DNA from: Leptospiraceae bacterium | GTDB taxonomy: Bacteria > Spirochaetota > Leptospiria > Leptospirales > Leptospiraceae | DNA: 64,000 nt | Assembly: GCA_015075105.1 (NCBI GenBank) | Contig: JABTUZ010000001.1 | Coordinates: forward strand, 186,001-250,000 | Reading direction: 5' to 3' | In this document: one piece after another, positions 25,600 to 35,082 of the stretch | Layout of the letters: every line of letters starts with the position of its first letter | Numbering within the stretch: position 1 is the first letter of the stretch | Made by a program: the position numbers and the translations under genes | Notes under the pieces: generated by a model | Told to the model about the DNA's origin: nothing | Seen by the model: only the letters and a program-made list of their open reading frames with translations | Databases searched by the model: none

Positions 25600-26979
25600 T
25601 TAGGGTCCAGAAACACAACGAACATAGAGGTTAGAACTTTTACTGAAGGGGATCGAGCTGCCATCATCGAAGTTGACGAGCCAAGCATTGGCAGTAACAG
25701 TCGACGTAGTAGAACTCCAATAATCGTCACTGGAAGCTGTATTTGGGAAATAACTTACGTCTATAACAGGACTAGTTGATTTATTTGTATCCACTATGGT
25801 TTTAAATTCATTTACATTCGGTAACCTCCAGAATTTACCAGCTAAACTTAGTCCGGTGCAAGTGCTAATTGCATCAGTCCAGGTCTTTTTAATTCCAACA
25901 CCACTACAATCTAAGCCACTCTGTCCGATACTACACTTCTGCCAGACAAGTCCTGTTGCATTATCTTTGATCGTACCATCTCCATTATCTGTAAAGTTAC
26001 TCGTATAATTTTTAGTTGGTCCAGAAACACAACGGACCGAATAGGTAGTAGTCTTAGCGGTTCCACTCACAGCACCACCAGTAAATTGGATGTTCCATGC
26101 TTGACTTGTATTAACCGCGTGCACACTAGAACTCCAATAATAGCCAGCAGCTGTATTTGGAAAATAACTTACCTCTATAGAAGGGTTATCTTTACTATAA
26201 TCAGGTAGTGTTTCTAACTCTTGTCTAGTCGGCAGTCTCCAAGTCTTACCTGCAAGACTTAGACCGCTACAAGTGCTGATTGCCGTGTCCCAGTCATTTG
26301 AATTTATAGTACCACCGCTACAGTCTGATCCGGTTTGACCGACGCTACACTTCTGCCAGATTAGTCCTGTTGCGTTATCTTTAACCGTCCCATCTCCATT
26401 GTCAGTGTAACTCCGACTTACACCAGTTTGACTTTCTCCATCATCGCCAACTGCGTATGAAATCTGTTGCCCTGTTTTTAAAGGCAGGTAGCTAAATATT
26501 CCAGTCAAGACTTCACTACTTGTCATCCCTGATCTCACCGCAATTGCCTTGATAGTCTTGCCTGCTAGTGACCAGATATTTTCTAGTGCGCTTGAATATA
26601 TAGTAGAGTTCGATGTTGGATTTGTTCCATCTGTGCTAAAGTGGATTGTAGCTCCGGGCGTGGTAGTAGAAATTTCTATATTGGACAAAGTAGTTTTATT
26701 CCCGCTAGAAGGATTAAATCTAGGAGTGGCTACAATTCCTAAATAAGGTATGAGTCCGCAAAACGGAGAATCATCCATAAGAATATGCTTTATGATATTT
26801 GTATTTCTATAAGCCTCTGACTCAGGGTCACACGGGCTATTTAATTTTTGATCCTGACAATTAAACAGGTAAAAAAATATTCCAAAAAATAAAAAGAGAT
26901 TCGAGGCTTTTTTGAGGTATTCTCTTAAAAATTTCATTTGTTCAAGTTTCAATGCGATACTCCAATGCAATTTTACCAT
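25600..26979 (-). CDS. Lipoprotein with chitobiase-type domain and two DUF1566 (Lcl) repeats
   Basis: 459 residues. A hydrophobic signal ending in FYLFNCQ gives a lipobox Cys near residue 41. Residues ~85-165 resemble the chitobiase/hexosaminidase C-terminal beta-sandwich (TPGATIHFSTDGTNPTSNST). Two tandem DUF1566 domains follow, each starting DNGDGT(V/I)KDNATGL and ending in a VRCVSGP block. The two copies share long identical peptide stretches, so the duplication is not ancient. The true start may be the ATG at 26937. Likely surface-exposed; ligand unknown. Confidence 0.82.
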   Translation of the reverse strand: MVKLHWSIALKLEQMKFLREYLKKASNLFLFFGIFFYLFNCQDQKLNSPCDPESEAYRNTNIIKHILMDDSPFCGLIPYLGIVATPRFNPSSGNKTTLSNIEISTTTPGATIHFSTDGTNPTSNSTIYSSALENIWSLAGKTIKAIAVRSGMTSSEVLTGIFSYLPLKTGQQISYAVGDDGESQTGVSRSYTDNGDGTVKDNATGLIWQKCSVGQTGSDCSGGTINSNDWDTAISTCSGLSLAGKTWRLPTRQELETLPDYSKDNPSIEVSYFPNTAAGYYWSSSVHAVNTSQAWNIQFTGGAVSGTAKTTTYSVRCVSGPTKNYTSNFTDNGDGTIKDNATGLVWQKCSIGQSGLDCSGVGIKKTWTDAISTCTGLSLAGKFWRLPNVNEFKTIVDTNKSTSPVIDVSYFPNTASSDDYWSSTTSTVTANAWLVNFDDGSSIPFSKSSNLYVRCVSGP

Positions 26980-27046
26980 ATTATACTACATTAGCATTAG
27001 TTATCAACTAAATATTTTAGTATGCTGAAATTCCTCTTAAAAATAG

Positions 27047-27210
27047 AAAGAAAAAAAATCATATTTTTTATCTATATTTAACATTTTATCTTTTGATGAT
27101 AACAATGCCTCTAATTTTGGAAAAATAAAAAAAGAATTAGAAATGCAAGGTAAAATAATTGGCCCTATGGATTTATTATTATCCGCAAAAGCTAAAAAAT
27201 ATTTAACGAT
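27047..27210 (+). pseudogene. vapC-type PIN-domain toxin relic (C-terminal part)
   Basis: Reading after an in-frame TAG at 27044, the plus strand encodes SYFLSIFNILSFDDNNASNF, then [27 protein letters not shown] in pieces typical of the VapC C-terminal half (FD...A...G-K-x-I-G-P-M-D-x-L-L-x-A-x-A). The N-terminal half with the first catalytic Asp is gone, and no vapB antitoxin is visible. Its end runs into the 3' end of rfbC on the other strand. A dead toxin gene. Confidence 0.65.
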
Positions 27211-27737
27211 TCTTTCAATCTCGGTAGCTTATTGTCTTTTTCGGAAAGAATTGGTTTTTCGATTTTCCAGTCGATAGAAAGCTCCGGATCATTCCAGATA
27301 ATTCCTCCCTCGCTTTCTACGTTGTAGAAATTATCCACCTTATATAAAAATTCTGTATTTGGCTCTAAAACTAGATATCCGTGAGCAAATCCGGGGGGTA
27401 CCAACAGGGTTAAAAAATTTTCTTCTGACAACTCTATTCCAAACCATTTTTTAAAAGTTGGAGATTTTTGACGAAGGTCAACTACTACATCCAATACAGA
27501 GCCTTTTATTACTCTTACTAATTTTGTTTGGGCGTAAGGTGGCTTTTGATAGTGAAGACCTCGAAGTACTCCAGCTTCATTGGATTTCGCGTGGTTGTCT
27601 TGAACGAAAGAATAGTTTATTCCTTTGTCTTGGAATTTTACAGTACTGTAGCTTTCATAAAAAAAGCCTCTATCGTCTTTAAATACTCTCGGCTCTATGA
27701 TATACAGGTCTTGGAATTCGGTAGGATTAATTTTCAT
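27192..27737 (-). CDS. rfbC: dTDP-4-dehydrorhamnose 3,5-epimerase
   Basis: 181 residues, the usual size. The family block [20 protein letters not shown] carries the catalytic His, VLDVVVDLR follows, and [20 protein letters not shown] and [21 protein letters not shown] complete the cupin active site. It acts after RfbB and before RfbD in dTDP-L-rhamnose synthesis for surface polysaccharide. It overlaps rfbA by 11 bases. rfbB and rfbD are not in this window. Confidence 0.93.
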   Translation of the reverse strand: MKINPTEFQDLYIIEPRVFKDDRGFFYESYSTVKFQDKGINYSFVQDNHAKSNEAGVLRGLHYQKPPYAQTKLVRVIKGSVLDVVVDLRQKSPTFKKWFGIELSEENFLTLLVPPGFAHGYLVLEPNTEFLYKVDNFYNVESEGGIIWNDPELSIDWKIEKPILSEKDNKLPRLKESLNIF

Positions 27738-28596
27738 TGGCTATTCTCATCAGATATTGCCCGTAACCGCTTGTTTTTAGAGGCTCTGCAATTTGTAAAA
27801 GTTTTTCTTTGGAGATATAATTTTTCTTGAATGCTATCTCTTCTATACAGCCAATTTTTAACCCTTGTCTTTTTTCGATTACTTCTATAAAATTGGATGC
27901 TTGCAAAAGTGAGTCATGGGTTCCGGTGTCAAGCCAAGCAGTTCCTCTTCCAAGTAGCTGGACTTTTAGTTCATTTTTACTTAAATACACTTTGTTCAAA
28001 TCTGTAATTTCCAATTCTCCCCTATCGGATGGTTTTAGTGATTTTGCGATTTTGCAGACATTTTTATCATAAAAATACAATCCGGGCACTGCATAGTTTG
28101 ACTTTGGAGTTTTAGGTTTTTCTTCTATTCCAATTACTTTTTTATTTTTATCAAACTCCACTACACCGTATCTTTCCGGGTCGTTTACGTAGTATCCAAA
28201 AACCAAACCTCCATCTTGAAGTTTAGAGGAATGTGTCAACATCTCCTGCAAACCGTGCCCAAAAAAAATATTGTCTCCAAGAATCAAACAAGAAGTATCA
28301 TCGCCCAAAAAATCTTCTCCTATGATGAAGGCTTCTGCAAGACCATTAGGCGAAGGTTGGATTGTGTAGGAGATTTCTATTCCAAGTTCTTTTCCATCTC
28401 CGAGTAAAGACTGAAACAGAGGGCGGTCTTGTGGGGTAGAGATGATTAGAATTTCTCTTATCCCTGCGAGTAAGAGTGTTGATAGAGGATAGTAGATCAT
28501 CGGCTTATCGTAAACAGGCATTAGCTGCTTACTCACGACTTTTGTAGATGGGTAAAGTCGTGTACCTGAACCACCTGCAAGTATAATCCCTTTCAC
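27727..28596 (-). CDS. rfbA: Glucose-1-phosphate thymidylyltransferase
   Basis: 289 residues. The signature [36 protein letters not shown] in pieces ([20 protein letters not shown]) is that of RmlA, with [14 protein letters not shown] giving the metal Asp and [14 protein letters not shown] the C-terminal active-site loop. It makes dTDP-glucose, the first step of dTDP-rhamnose synthesis. It overlaps rfbC by 11 bases and shares one base with the upstream rhodanese-like gene. Confidence 0.95.
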   Translation of the reverse strand: MKGIILAGGSGTRLYPSTKVVSKQLMPVYDKPMIYYPLSTLLLAGIREILIISTPQDRPLFQSLLGDGKELGIEISYTIQPSPNGLAEAFIIGEDFLGDDTSCLILGDNIFFGHGLQEMLTHSSKLQDGGLVFGYYVNDPERYGVVEFDKNKKVIGIEEKPKTPKSNYAVPGLYFYDKNVCKIAKSLKPSDRGELEITDLNKVYLSKNELKVQLLGRGTAWLDTGTHDSLLQASNFIEVIEKRQGLKIGCIEEIAFKKNYISKEKLLQIAEPLKTSGYGQYLMRIANEN

Positions 28597-29444
28597 TATT
28601 TCCCTCTGGCAATCCCACCTACGCGAGGGAGAGTGACTTCTTTGTTTTCAGTTTTATAGATAGATACAGCTTGTTTTGGTAGAGAAGATTTTCTCCATTC
28701 AAACCAAGAGCCTTGGTAGGTATGAACATCTTGGTAGCCGCATTCTTTGAGCATGAGCGCAATTAGGCAAGACCTGGCACCATTATAGTCATAGATTACA
28801 GTCGTTCTTTCCGGCATGAATGGAAATCCTAAAAGTCTTTTATTGAATGTAAACTTATCGATTACCATTCCCTCTGAATCATAAAGGCTCGTCCAATCCC
28901 ACAGAAAAGATCCGGGTAGCCTTCCGCATAACGTCCCTTGTTCGGGGCTGACAAGTCGTGGAATCTGACCTTCGTATTCTGCTTGTGTTCTGGTATCAAA
29001 GATTTGCAGCTTAGTAAGATTTTTTTCCATGAAACTCTTATCTACAACTCCTTGGATTGTTTTTGCCTTTTCGTTTACTTCAGGGTCGATGATTTTTGTT
29101 CCTTTTTCTTTGACTCCGGCGACGGGCCATTTTTTGGCTAAGATGTAGGTCTCTTTAAATCCTACTCCCCTTAAAAAAAGAACCATTCTTGCTGCGTGCA
29201 TCCCCATCCCTTCATCAAAAACAATGATTCGTGTCTTTTTCTCTTCACTCACTAAATTTAAAATATATTTTAGAGGGCAAAATATCTTTTTTTGAGACTC
29301 CGGATCGGATCCAAACGCTTTTTTTATAAAGGGAAAATGGTAAGCTCCCTTAATTGTTTCTTCTTCATAAGCCTGTAGGCTTCTGCAATCTATTATAAAA
29401 TCAGATGACTCTATTTCGGGTTTTAAAAAATTCCAATCGGACAA
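28596..29444 (-). CDS. Tandem rhodanese-domain protein without the catalytic cysteine
   Basis: 282 residues in two rhodanese domains ([19 protein letters not shown] near the start and [19 protein letters not shown] near residue 145). The second domain's active loop, normally C-x-x-G-x-R, reads DYNGAR, so Asp replaces the persulfide-forming Cys; the first domain loop is [11 protein letters not shown], also without Cys. A Cys does follow two residues later (ARSC), but off the usual position. The protein is therefore unlikely to be an ordinary thiosulfate sulfurtransferase. It abuts rfbA, which may be coincidence. Confidence 0.75.
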   Translation of the reverse strand: MSDWNFLKPEIESSDFIIDCRSLQAYEEETIKGAYHFPFIKKAFGSDPESQKKIFCPLKYILNLVSEEKKTRIIVFDEGMGMHAARMVLFLRGVGFKETYILAKKWPVAGVKEKGTKIIDPEVNEKAKTIQGVVDKSFMEKNLTKLQIFDTRTQAEYEGQIPRLVSPEQGTLCGRLPGSFLWDWTSLYDSEGMVIDKFTFNKRLLGFPFMPERTTVIYDYNGARSCLIALMLKECGYQDVHTYQGSWFEWRKSSLPKQAVSIYKTENKEVTLPRVGGIARGK

Positions 29445-29543
29445 AACTTTTTCCTTTCTTTAAATTACTCGCAAATTTCTAATGCTAGTGTCAGGTATTT
29501 ATTACCCGTATTTTTATGTTATTTTTTTTTGAAAAAATTTACT

Positions 29544-30317
29544 ATGAGACATAAGAAATTTTACTACAGTTATATTTTTTTTCTTATATGGATATTTATT
29601 TTTATAGATTCTTGTAAAACTCATATAGAAAGCGAGAAATTGTTTGAAGAAGATTCAGTTGAAGTTCAGATTCAACCAGAGTGGATTTTGAAAAATTTGA
29701 ATTTAGTCTTATATCAAAAAATTCAAAATCCTATTCAATTTCGTCTTATTGCCATTTTGTACAGAGCGTCATATTCAAAAAAATCAAATATACTTAGAGT
29801 TTCATTTCACCCGATTTGGAAAAAAGTCTTTCGCGTCGGCGGGAAGGATTTACCTCATACAGCAAGGATTCTGGATCGAATAGATACGTTTTTGGTATCT
29901 GTTTCCCTGAACGAAAAAAATGAGCCAAGTTTTTATTCTGTCTATCTAGAAACTGAAAAAAAGATAGTTCAATACGACAAAAATAAATACCCGCTTTTTT
30001 CACTCGATAAATTTTTGGGTGAATCGATTCCTTTGACAATTCATATAACCCTTGATTCAGAAAAAGGATTTCAATACCCGGGATTTCGACAAGAAAGATA
30101 TTCCAATCTACCTTTGAAAATTCAAACACGCACTGTAAGTGAAGGAAAAATTGTAGTTGGACTTAGAGAGTTGGCGGTCGATGAGCCAAACAGCTCTCTC
30201 CCTTTGGGGTATTTTACAAAGGATGTTTGGAGCGAATACTATATGGACTCTTTTTTTCAGACTGCAAAAATTTACAAATTTGAAATTTCTAAAAATAGCC
30301 CGTTACTTTGGCCATAG
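29544..30317 (+). CDS. Lipoprotein of unknown function, first gene of an envelope operon
   Basis: 257 residues from the ATG at 29544 (a TTG at 29529 is an in-frame alternative). The hydrophobic segment YYSYIFFLIWIFIFIDSC ends in a lipobox-like Cys. The mature region is basic and beta-rich with no recognised domain. It is followed after 22 bases by another secreted protein gene and then the HtrA-like gene, all on the plus strand with overlaps or short gaps, so it is probably part of one transcription unit running to 35420. Confidence 0.6.
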   Translation: MRHKKFYYSYIFFLIWIFIFIDSCKTHIESEKLFEEDSVEVQIQPEWILKNLNLVLYQKIQNPIQFRLIAILYRASYSKKSNILRVSFHPIWKKVFRVGGKDLPHTARILDRIDTFLVSVSLNEKNEPSFYSVYLETEKKIVQYDKNKYPLFSLDKFLGESIPLTIHITLDSEKGFQYPGFRQERYSNLPLKIQTRTVSEGKIVVGLRELAVDEPNSSLPLGYFTKDVWSEYYMDSFFQTAKIYKFEISKNSPLLWP

Positions 30318-30339
30318 CAAAATCCGATAATAGAAATGT

Positions 30340-31071
30340 ATGCAAAAAAGATTGTTATTTTTTTGTGGGATTTTCTTTTTTTTTATTCAAGAAATTATTT
30401 CCATAGATTCTAATTTTAAGAAATTTATCGAATTGATTCAATCTAAAAATTCTTTCTTAGGAAATAATGAAAATTTATTTCAGAATAAACAAATCCAAGT
30501 TCCAAAGAATTGTCAATTTCGTTTACAAAAGAAGATCGAAACCGCAAATTATTTTTATTTAGATTGTGGAGATAGACAGTATAGGAATTTTTTATATTTT
30601 GGACAATACGAAAATCAAGGGGAGATTATTTCGTTCCAATTTACAAAAAATGAAAAAATTGGAACAAGAGAATATTCAATTGTAACAAAATTGCAAATTC
30701 AAAAAAATCCCGAAAAGCAAATTTCAAAAAACTCGAACTTATATTCTTTTATTCAAGGTGTAATAAAAAAAGATTCATTGTTATTGGAAAACCTAAAAAA
30801 TCAATATATCTATTTTGATAAAGATTGCCCTTTGGAATTTGCGTACAAAGATTCTGACTTTCACTGGGAAAAAATAGATATGTACAATTTTAGAATATCT
30901 TGTTTGGAGCCGGAAAATAGTTTTGTGGTCTCATTAAAAATGATGAAAGATAGAGGTGAGTTTATTGGAAAACAATTATTGAAACAAGGTAAGCTGATTC
31001 ATGTGAGGTTAAAATTTGATAGTATCTCCGATTTGGGAATACATTGGAAAAACTTTGAAACCATTCCTTAA
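30340..31071 (+). CDS. Secreted protein of unknown function
   Basis: 243 residues. A signal peptide (LLFFCGIFFFFIQEIISI) is followed by a Lys- and aromatic-rich domain with four conserved-looking Cys (CQFRLQKK, YLDCGDRQY, DKDCPLEF, RISCLEPE) that could form two disulfides. No family was recognised. Its end overlaps the following protease gene by 17 bases, supporting co-translation and a shared role in the periplasm. Confidence 0.6.
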   Translation: MQKRLLFFCGIFFFFIQEIISIDSNFKKFIELIQSKNSFLGNNENLFQNKQIQVPKNCQFRLQKKIETANYFYLDCGDRQYRNFLYFGQYENQGEIISFQFTKNEKIGTREYSIVTKLQIQKNPEKQISKNSNLYSFIQGVIKKDSLLLENLKNQYIYFDKDCPLEFAYKDSDFHWEKIDMYNFRISCLEPENSFVVSLKMMKDRGEFIGKQLLKQGKLIHVRLKFDSISDLGIHWKNFETIP

Positions 31072-32416
31072 AAATATTGTATCGCAATTTTTTTTCTATT
31101 TTGTTGTGTTTGGAATTTTTTTAGGCGAAGCGTGGGCAATAGAAATTTCAAGTTCACTTGTTCAAATTGAGTCATTACAAAAAATGAATAATAATATACA
31201 CTTAAAGAAAGGTGTTGGTTTTGTTATCGATAAAAATCGGATATTGACCAATCTGCATACAGTGAAAGACTCAGACAAAATTTCTATCAAAGGTTTAGGT
31301 GAAAAAAAATATCTTTCTGCAAGAATTGAATTTTCAGGGTATGATTGTGATCTCGCAATTTTAAAAACTTCTGATGAGAAATTCTTTTATGGAAAGAAAA
31401 AAATAGAAACCAACTTTAACTCTGAAATTTCTACAGGCTTAGTGGAGATCATCGGTATTGAAGAAAACCTTTTAAAAAAATATTCTGGTCAAGTACAAGG
31501 AGTTCGATTTGAAAGTTATGGTTACTTTGGTATTGATTTTCATAAAATTATTGAGACAGGATTTGAAATAAAAGAAGGTTTTTCCGGTTCTCCCGCATTT
31601 ATAGAAAATCAATTTGTAGGAGTTGCATTTCAGACTTCAAAAATGAAGTCCAGAATTATCCATAGAGACGTAGTCGCCCATTTTCTAAAAGATATTGAAG
31701 ACGGAGTGTACGACGGGTTTGTTGAGTTAGGTTTTCGCTTTCAAATAAGGGCTTCTCAAAATACGAAAAATTATTTTCGTATACCAAAAAACCAGACAGG
31801 TGTATTTATTACTTCTACAGTGAAAACTTCGGGTTTTGAAAAATTTCTTCAACCAAAAGATTTTCTTTCAGAAATAGATGGAGTTCCAGTTAGCGATGAG
31901 GGTTTGTTGAATTCAAGAGCTATCTTGGAAATTTTTGAAAAGAAGTATGTGGGAGACTTAATCAAACTTCGTTATTTCAGAAACGGAAAATCAATACAAA
32001 AAATTCATAAATTGCAAAAGCCATATATTTTTGATTTTTATAGAGATAGAGAAAAAGTTCAGATCCATTGCAATGGAATAGAGTTAAGAGAAATGGGCAG
32101 GGACACAATTGATTTATACAGAGAAGATTTCGCAAGTTCTTTGGCGTATTACTATCTGTACCGAATTCAAGACAGTTTGGAAAACTTTTCCGATACAAAG
32201 GATTTTGTTTTCACGAATATTTCGACTGGTTTTAAAAGGAAAGAAAGAGATGAATACGAGAATGGAATTATAGAGTCTATAAATTCTGTTGTTCCTGAAA
32301 ATTATCACAATATCGAAAAAATTTGCAAGGACAAAAAAAATCAATTTATTCAGATAAAGTTCATAGGAATAAACCTTCCGATGGTGTTAAAAAATCCTAA
32401 TTTTGCTAACCCATGA
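31055..32416 (+). CDS. HtrA-like secreted serine protease with PDZ domain
   Basis: About 453 residues from the TTG at 31055, which starts a good signal peptide (IVSQFFFYFVVFGIFLGEAWA); a longer TTG start at 31016 is possible. The chymotrypsin-type triad is visible: His near 68 (ILTNLHTVKD), Asp near 99 (GYDCDLAILK) and Ser near 177 (KEGFSGSPAF, G-x-S-G instead of the usual G-N-S-G-G-P). A PDZ-like domain follows (GVFITSTVKTSGFEKFLQPK, FLSEIDGVPVSD). The C-terminal ~120 residues are unassigned. It overlaps both neighbours and likely works in the periplasm. Confidence 0.78.
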   Translation: MKPFLKNIVSQFFFYFVVFGIFLGEAWAIEISSSLVQIESLQKMNNNIHLKKGVGFVIDKNRILTNLHTVKDSDKISIKGLGEKKYLSARIEFSGYDCDLAILKTSDEKFFYGKKKIETNFNSEISTGLVEIIGIEENLLKKYSGQVQGVRFESYGYFGIDFHKIIETGFEIKEGFSGSPAFIENQFVGVAFQTSKMKSRIIHRDVVAHFLKDIEDGVYDGFVELGFRFQIRASQNTKNYFRIPKNQTGVFITSTVKTSGFEKFLQPKDFLSEIDGVPVSDEGLLNSRAILEIFEKKYVGDLIKLRYFRNGKSIQKIHKLQKPYIFDFYRDREKVQIHCNGIELREMGRDTIDLYREDFASSLAYYYLYRIQDSLENFSDTKDFVFTNISTGFKRKERDEYENGIIESINSVVPENYHNIEKICKDKKNQFIQIKFIGINLPMVLKNPNFANP

Positions 32417-33774
32417 AACTTCTATTTCAAATTGTAATCTGTATTTTAATTGAAATATCGCCTAACGTATATGCAAAAGAATTACCGGAAGAATTGGAAG
32501 TTTCTGTATATTACAGAAATTTTTCTCACCAAAACTCATGGGAAAAATCTTTTTTAAAACAAGAGAAGGCTCATGCAATTCAAATAAATCGCAACCAGTT
32601 TTTGGTAATTGCATCGCAAAACAGCCACGTTGAATATGCTGAAATTCTGTCCGATTCAGGAAAATCCAATACTAAGCTGCAATTAATTGCCTTTGACCCA
32701 GATACAGGGCTTTCTCTTTTTGATTCAAGTCCATTTGTCGTTTCTTCAAAAATATTTCAATTAGATCAATTTGATTTTGATATATGCAAAAAAAAAATGA
32801 AAGAAGATTTTACGAGCTATGGTGAATCTGAATTTTTTTTTAAAGGGTATTCATCTAAAGGCTTTGTAAGAGACAAAGAAAATACAATTTTGTATAAATA
32901 TAAAAACTACAATTGTGGAATACAATTTGGCTCTAAACTTTTCGATTTGGAGTATTTGCGAGAATTTTACAAAAAGAAAAAAAAAGGAAGAATTTTTTTT
33001 CATCCGGGTTTTTTGGTAAAGTTTAATTTGTCAGAAGATGAAAAAGAATTTTACTTTGGAAAAAAATTAGACGGGGTTGTAGTCGAGAAAATATACCCTG
33101 GTTTTGGTCCTATTGGATTATTGCAGCCGCAAGATGCAGTTATAGAAGTCAATGGGGTCACTCTGCAAGGCAATCCAATAGAAAAGAAAAGAAAATTTTT
33201 TCAGTCAATATTGTATTCAAATAAAAAATTCAGAAAAAAAGACGAGCCTGTGAATTTAACTATTCGCAGAAATAAAAAAACAATTACACAAAAGTATTTC
33301 TTAAAACATTATTCGGATGAAAACTTTTTAATTCCTGAAAAATTTGAAAATGAGAAAAGACTATTTTTTATAGAAGGGGGTTTGGTTTTTTCAGAACTTA
33401 GCGGTGCTTACTTGAAAGAATCAGGAAAGGACTATCGAAGAAAATCTCACAAAAAATTATTGTATATTTACGAATTCTATAAATACAAATCTCACCCGTT
33501 TAGAAAAAGAATCGTAATTGTCAATCGTATTTTACCGGATGATTTTAATATAAATATGAGAAACTTAGAAGACGAAATGGTTCAAAAGGCAAACGGAGAA
33601 AATGTTATTTCTCTAACTCACCTTTTTGCCATTTTTCAAAGGGCGAAAAGTGAAATTTTATTAGAATTTTCAAATGGTGAATTTTTTGTTTTTAACAAAG
33701 AAGAGATTTTTTTAGTGAATGAAAACATCAAAAAACTTTACTCTTTGAATCACTTGAGTAATATTGTAGAATGA
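32413..33774 (+). CDS. Protease-like PDZ protein lacking the catalytic triad (pseudoprotease)
   Basis: 453 residues with a signal peptide (LLFQIVICILIEISPNVYA). The layout parallels the preceding HtrA-like protein: a beta-rich N-terminal half, a PDZ-like segment (LDGVVVEKIYPGFG, LLQPQDAVIEVNGVTLQG at about residues 220-260) and a C-terminal extension with a second PDZ-like stretch. In the N-terminal half the Asp-type block survives only as FDPDTGLSLF, and I see no His block or G-x-S-G. It overlaps the protease by four bases. Likely a paralogue acting as regulator or scaffold, which is inference. Confidence 0.65.
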   Translation: MKLLFQIVICILIEISPNVYAKELPEELEVSVYYRNFSHQNSWEKSFLKQEKAHAIQINRNQFLVIASQNSHVEYAEILSDSGKSNTKLQLIAFDPDTGLSLFDSSPFVVSSKIFQLDQFDFDICKKKMKEDFTSYGESEFFFKGYSSKGFVRDKENTILYKYKNYNCGIQFGSKLFDLEYLREFYKKKKKGRIFFHPGFLVKFNLSEDEKEFYFGKKLDGVVVEKIYPGFGPIGLLQPQDAVIEVNGVTLQGNPIEKKRKFFQSILYSNKKFRKKDEPVNLTIRRNKKTITQKYFLKHYSDENFLIPEKFENEKRLFFIEGGLVFSELSGAYLKESGKDYRRKSHKKLLYIYEFYKYKSHPFRKRIVIVNRILPDDFNINMRNLEDEMVQKANGENVISLTHLFAIFQRAKSEILLEFSNGEFFVFNKEEIFLVNENIKKLYSLNHLSNIVE

Positions 33775-33784
33775 GATAAAAGTT

Positions 33785-34672
33785 ATGAAATTGAATTTGT
33801 TAATTGTTGAAGACCATGAACCTATTAGAGAATTGTTTCAAGCCTTTCTTGGAGAAAAGCACAATTTAGAATTTGCTTCCACCGGTACGGAGGGACTTCA
33901 ATTGGCTTCTGAAAAAAATTATGATCTTATCATTTCTGATTTGAATTTACCTGAGTTAGAAGGGTTGGAAATGATGCAAAAACTTCGAGAAAAGGATATA
34001 AATACTCCATTTGTAGTTATAACCGGACACAATACAATGAAAAATGAGTTAGAATCATTTCGGCTTGGTGCATTGGATTTCTTAGTAAAACCTTTTGGTT
34101 TTGATGCAATATCAGCAATCTTAGAAAAATTTCAGAAGAATTTTTTTATAACTGAGAAAAAAAAATTAATGGGGTACCATTATTTACAATCAAGAAAAAG
34201 CTCGTTTATTTTGAATTCAGTTATGAGCGAAATCCAAAACTATGTAAAAATTATACTTAATGAAGTAGAGAACTTGCCGAGCGTGTCTAAAAATGATATT
34301 TTAGTTTTGAAGGTTATTCTATTTGAACTTCTTGCTAATGCAATAGAGCATGGAAATGCAGGGATCGGGTATGATGAAAAGCATGAGCTTATGAAAAAAG
34401 AAGAAATAGAGTATATGAATTATATTGACTCTATCTGTGCTAAAAGTAATAAAAAAGTAAAAGTAGAAATTTGTTACTCTTCGGCTGAAGTTGAAGTAAG
34501 CATAGAAGATGAAGGAGATGGATTCGATGTAGAATCTGTCCCTGATCCTAGATTAGACCCGATGAAAAATCTTCTTTCCGGAAGAGGAATTTTTATTACA
34601 AGACTAAATATTGATAGCCTTACCTATAATTCCAAAGGAAATAAAGTTAAGGCAATTAGAAAATTAAAGTAA
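33785..34672 (+). CDS. Response regulator with C-terminal RsbW-type HATPase domain
   Basis: 295 residues. Residues 1-120 are a receiver domain with E9/D10, phospho-acceptor D52 (LIISDLNLPE), Thr (FVVITGHNT) and Lys (DFLVKPFGF). After a helical linker, residues ~170-290 form a GHKL ATPase: N-box ELLANAIEHGN, G1 box DEGDGFD and GRGIFITR. No His phospho-acceptor domain is seen, so this looks like an anti-sigma or switch-type kinase controlled by phosphorylation rather than a sensor kinase. It follows the pseudoprotease gene by 10 bases. Confidence 0.85.
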   Translation: MKLNLLIVEDHEPIRELFQAFLGEKHNLEFASTGTEGLQLASEKNYDLIISDLNLPELEGLEMMQKLREKDINTPFVVITGHNTMKNELESFRLGALDFLVKPFGFDAISAILEKFQKNFFITEKKKLMGYHYLQSRKSSFILNSVMSEIQNYVKIILNEVENLPSVSKNDILVLKVILFELLANAIEHGNAGIGYDEKHELMKKEEIEYMNYIDSICAKSNKKVKVEICYSSAEVEVSIEDEGDGFDVESVPDPRLDPMKNLLSGRGIFITRLNIDSLTYNSKGNKVKAIRKLK

Positions 34673-34695
34673 AAATATTTTAGAAGGCTAATGAA

Positions 34696-35082
34696 TTGAT
34701 AACCATATACTGTGATGGAGCTTCAAAAGGAAACCCGGGACCGGCATCCATTGGAGTTAGTATAAAATCAGGAGATACAGAAATTTTCTCTATTTCTAAA
34801 TCGATTGGAATAAAAACCAATAATGAAGCAGAGTGGAAGTCTTTAATAGCCGGATTAGAAAAGGTTATAGAATTAGGCGAAAAAAAAATCAGCGTCTTTA
34901 TGGACTCAGAGCTTGTTGTGCGTCAGGTGAGTGGAATCTATAAAACTAAAAAACCTCACTTGAAAAAGATGAAAGATATCGTAGATAACTTGATCATAAA
35001 ATTCGATTCGTTTCAAATTCAACATATTCTTAGAGAAAAAAATTTCAGAGCCGATGAACTCGCAAACCTTGCATTAAAATGA
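34696..35082 (+). CDS. rnhA: RNase HI-like ribonuclease
   Basis: 128 residues from a TTG with AGAAGG seven bases upstream. All four acidic active-site residues are present: IYCDGASKGNPGP, TNNEAEWKSL, VFMDSELVVRQV and FRADELANLA. It is the short RNase HI type without a substrate-binding handle. It degrades RNA in RNA-DNA hybrids. Position at the end of an envelope operon is unusual, but the gap to the previous gene is only 23 bases. Confidence 0.9.
   Translation: MITIYCDGASKGNPGPASIGVSIKSGDTEIFSISKSIGIKTNNEAEWKSLIAGLEKVIELGEKKISVFMDSELVVRQVSGIYKTKKPHLKKMKDIVDNLIIKFDSFQIQHILREKNFRADELANLALK

Noticed and set aside
25515-25730. A 71-codon minus-strand frame overlapping the end of the DUF1566 gene.
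   Set aside because: It is a shadow of the real gene and of the DUF1564 relic on the other strand, with no ribosome-binding site.
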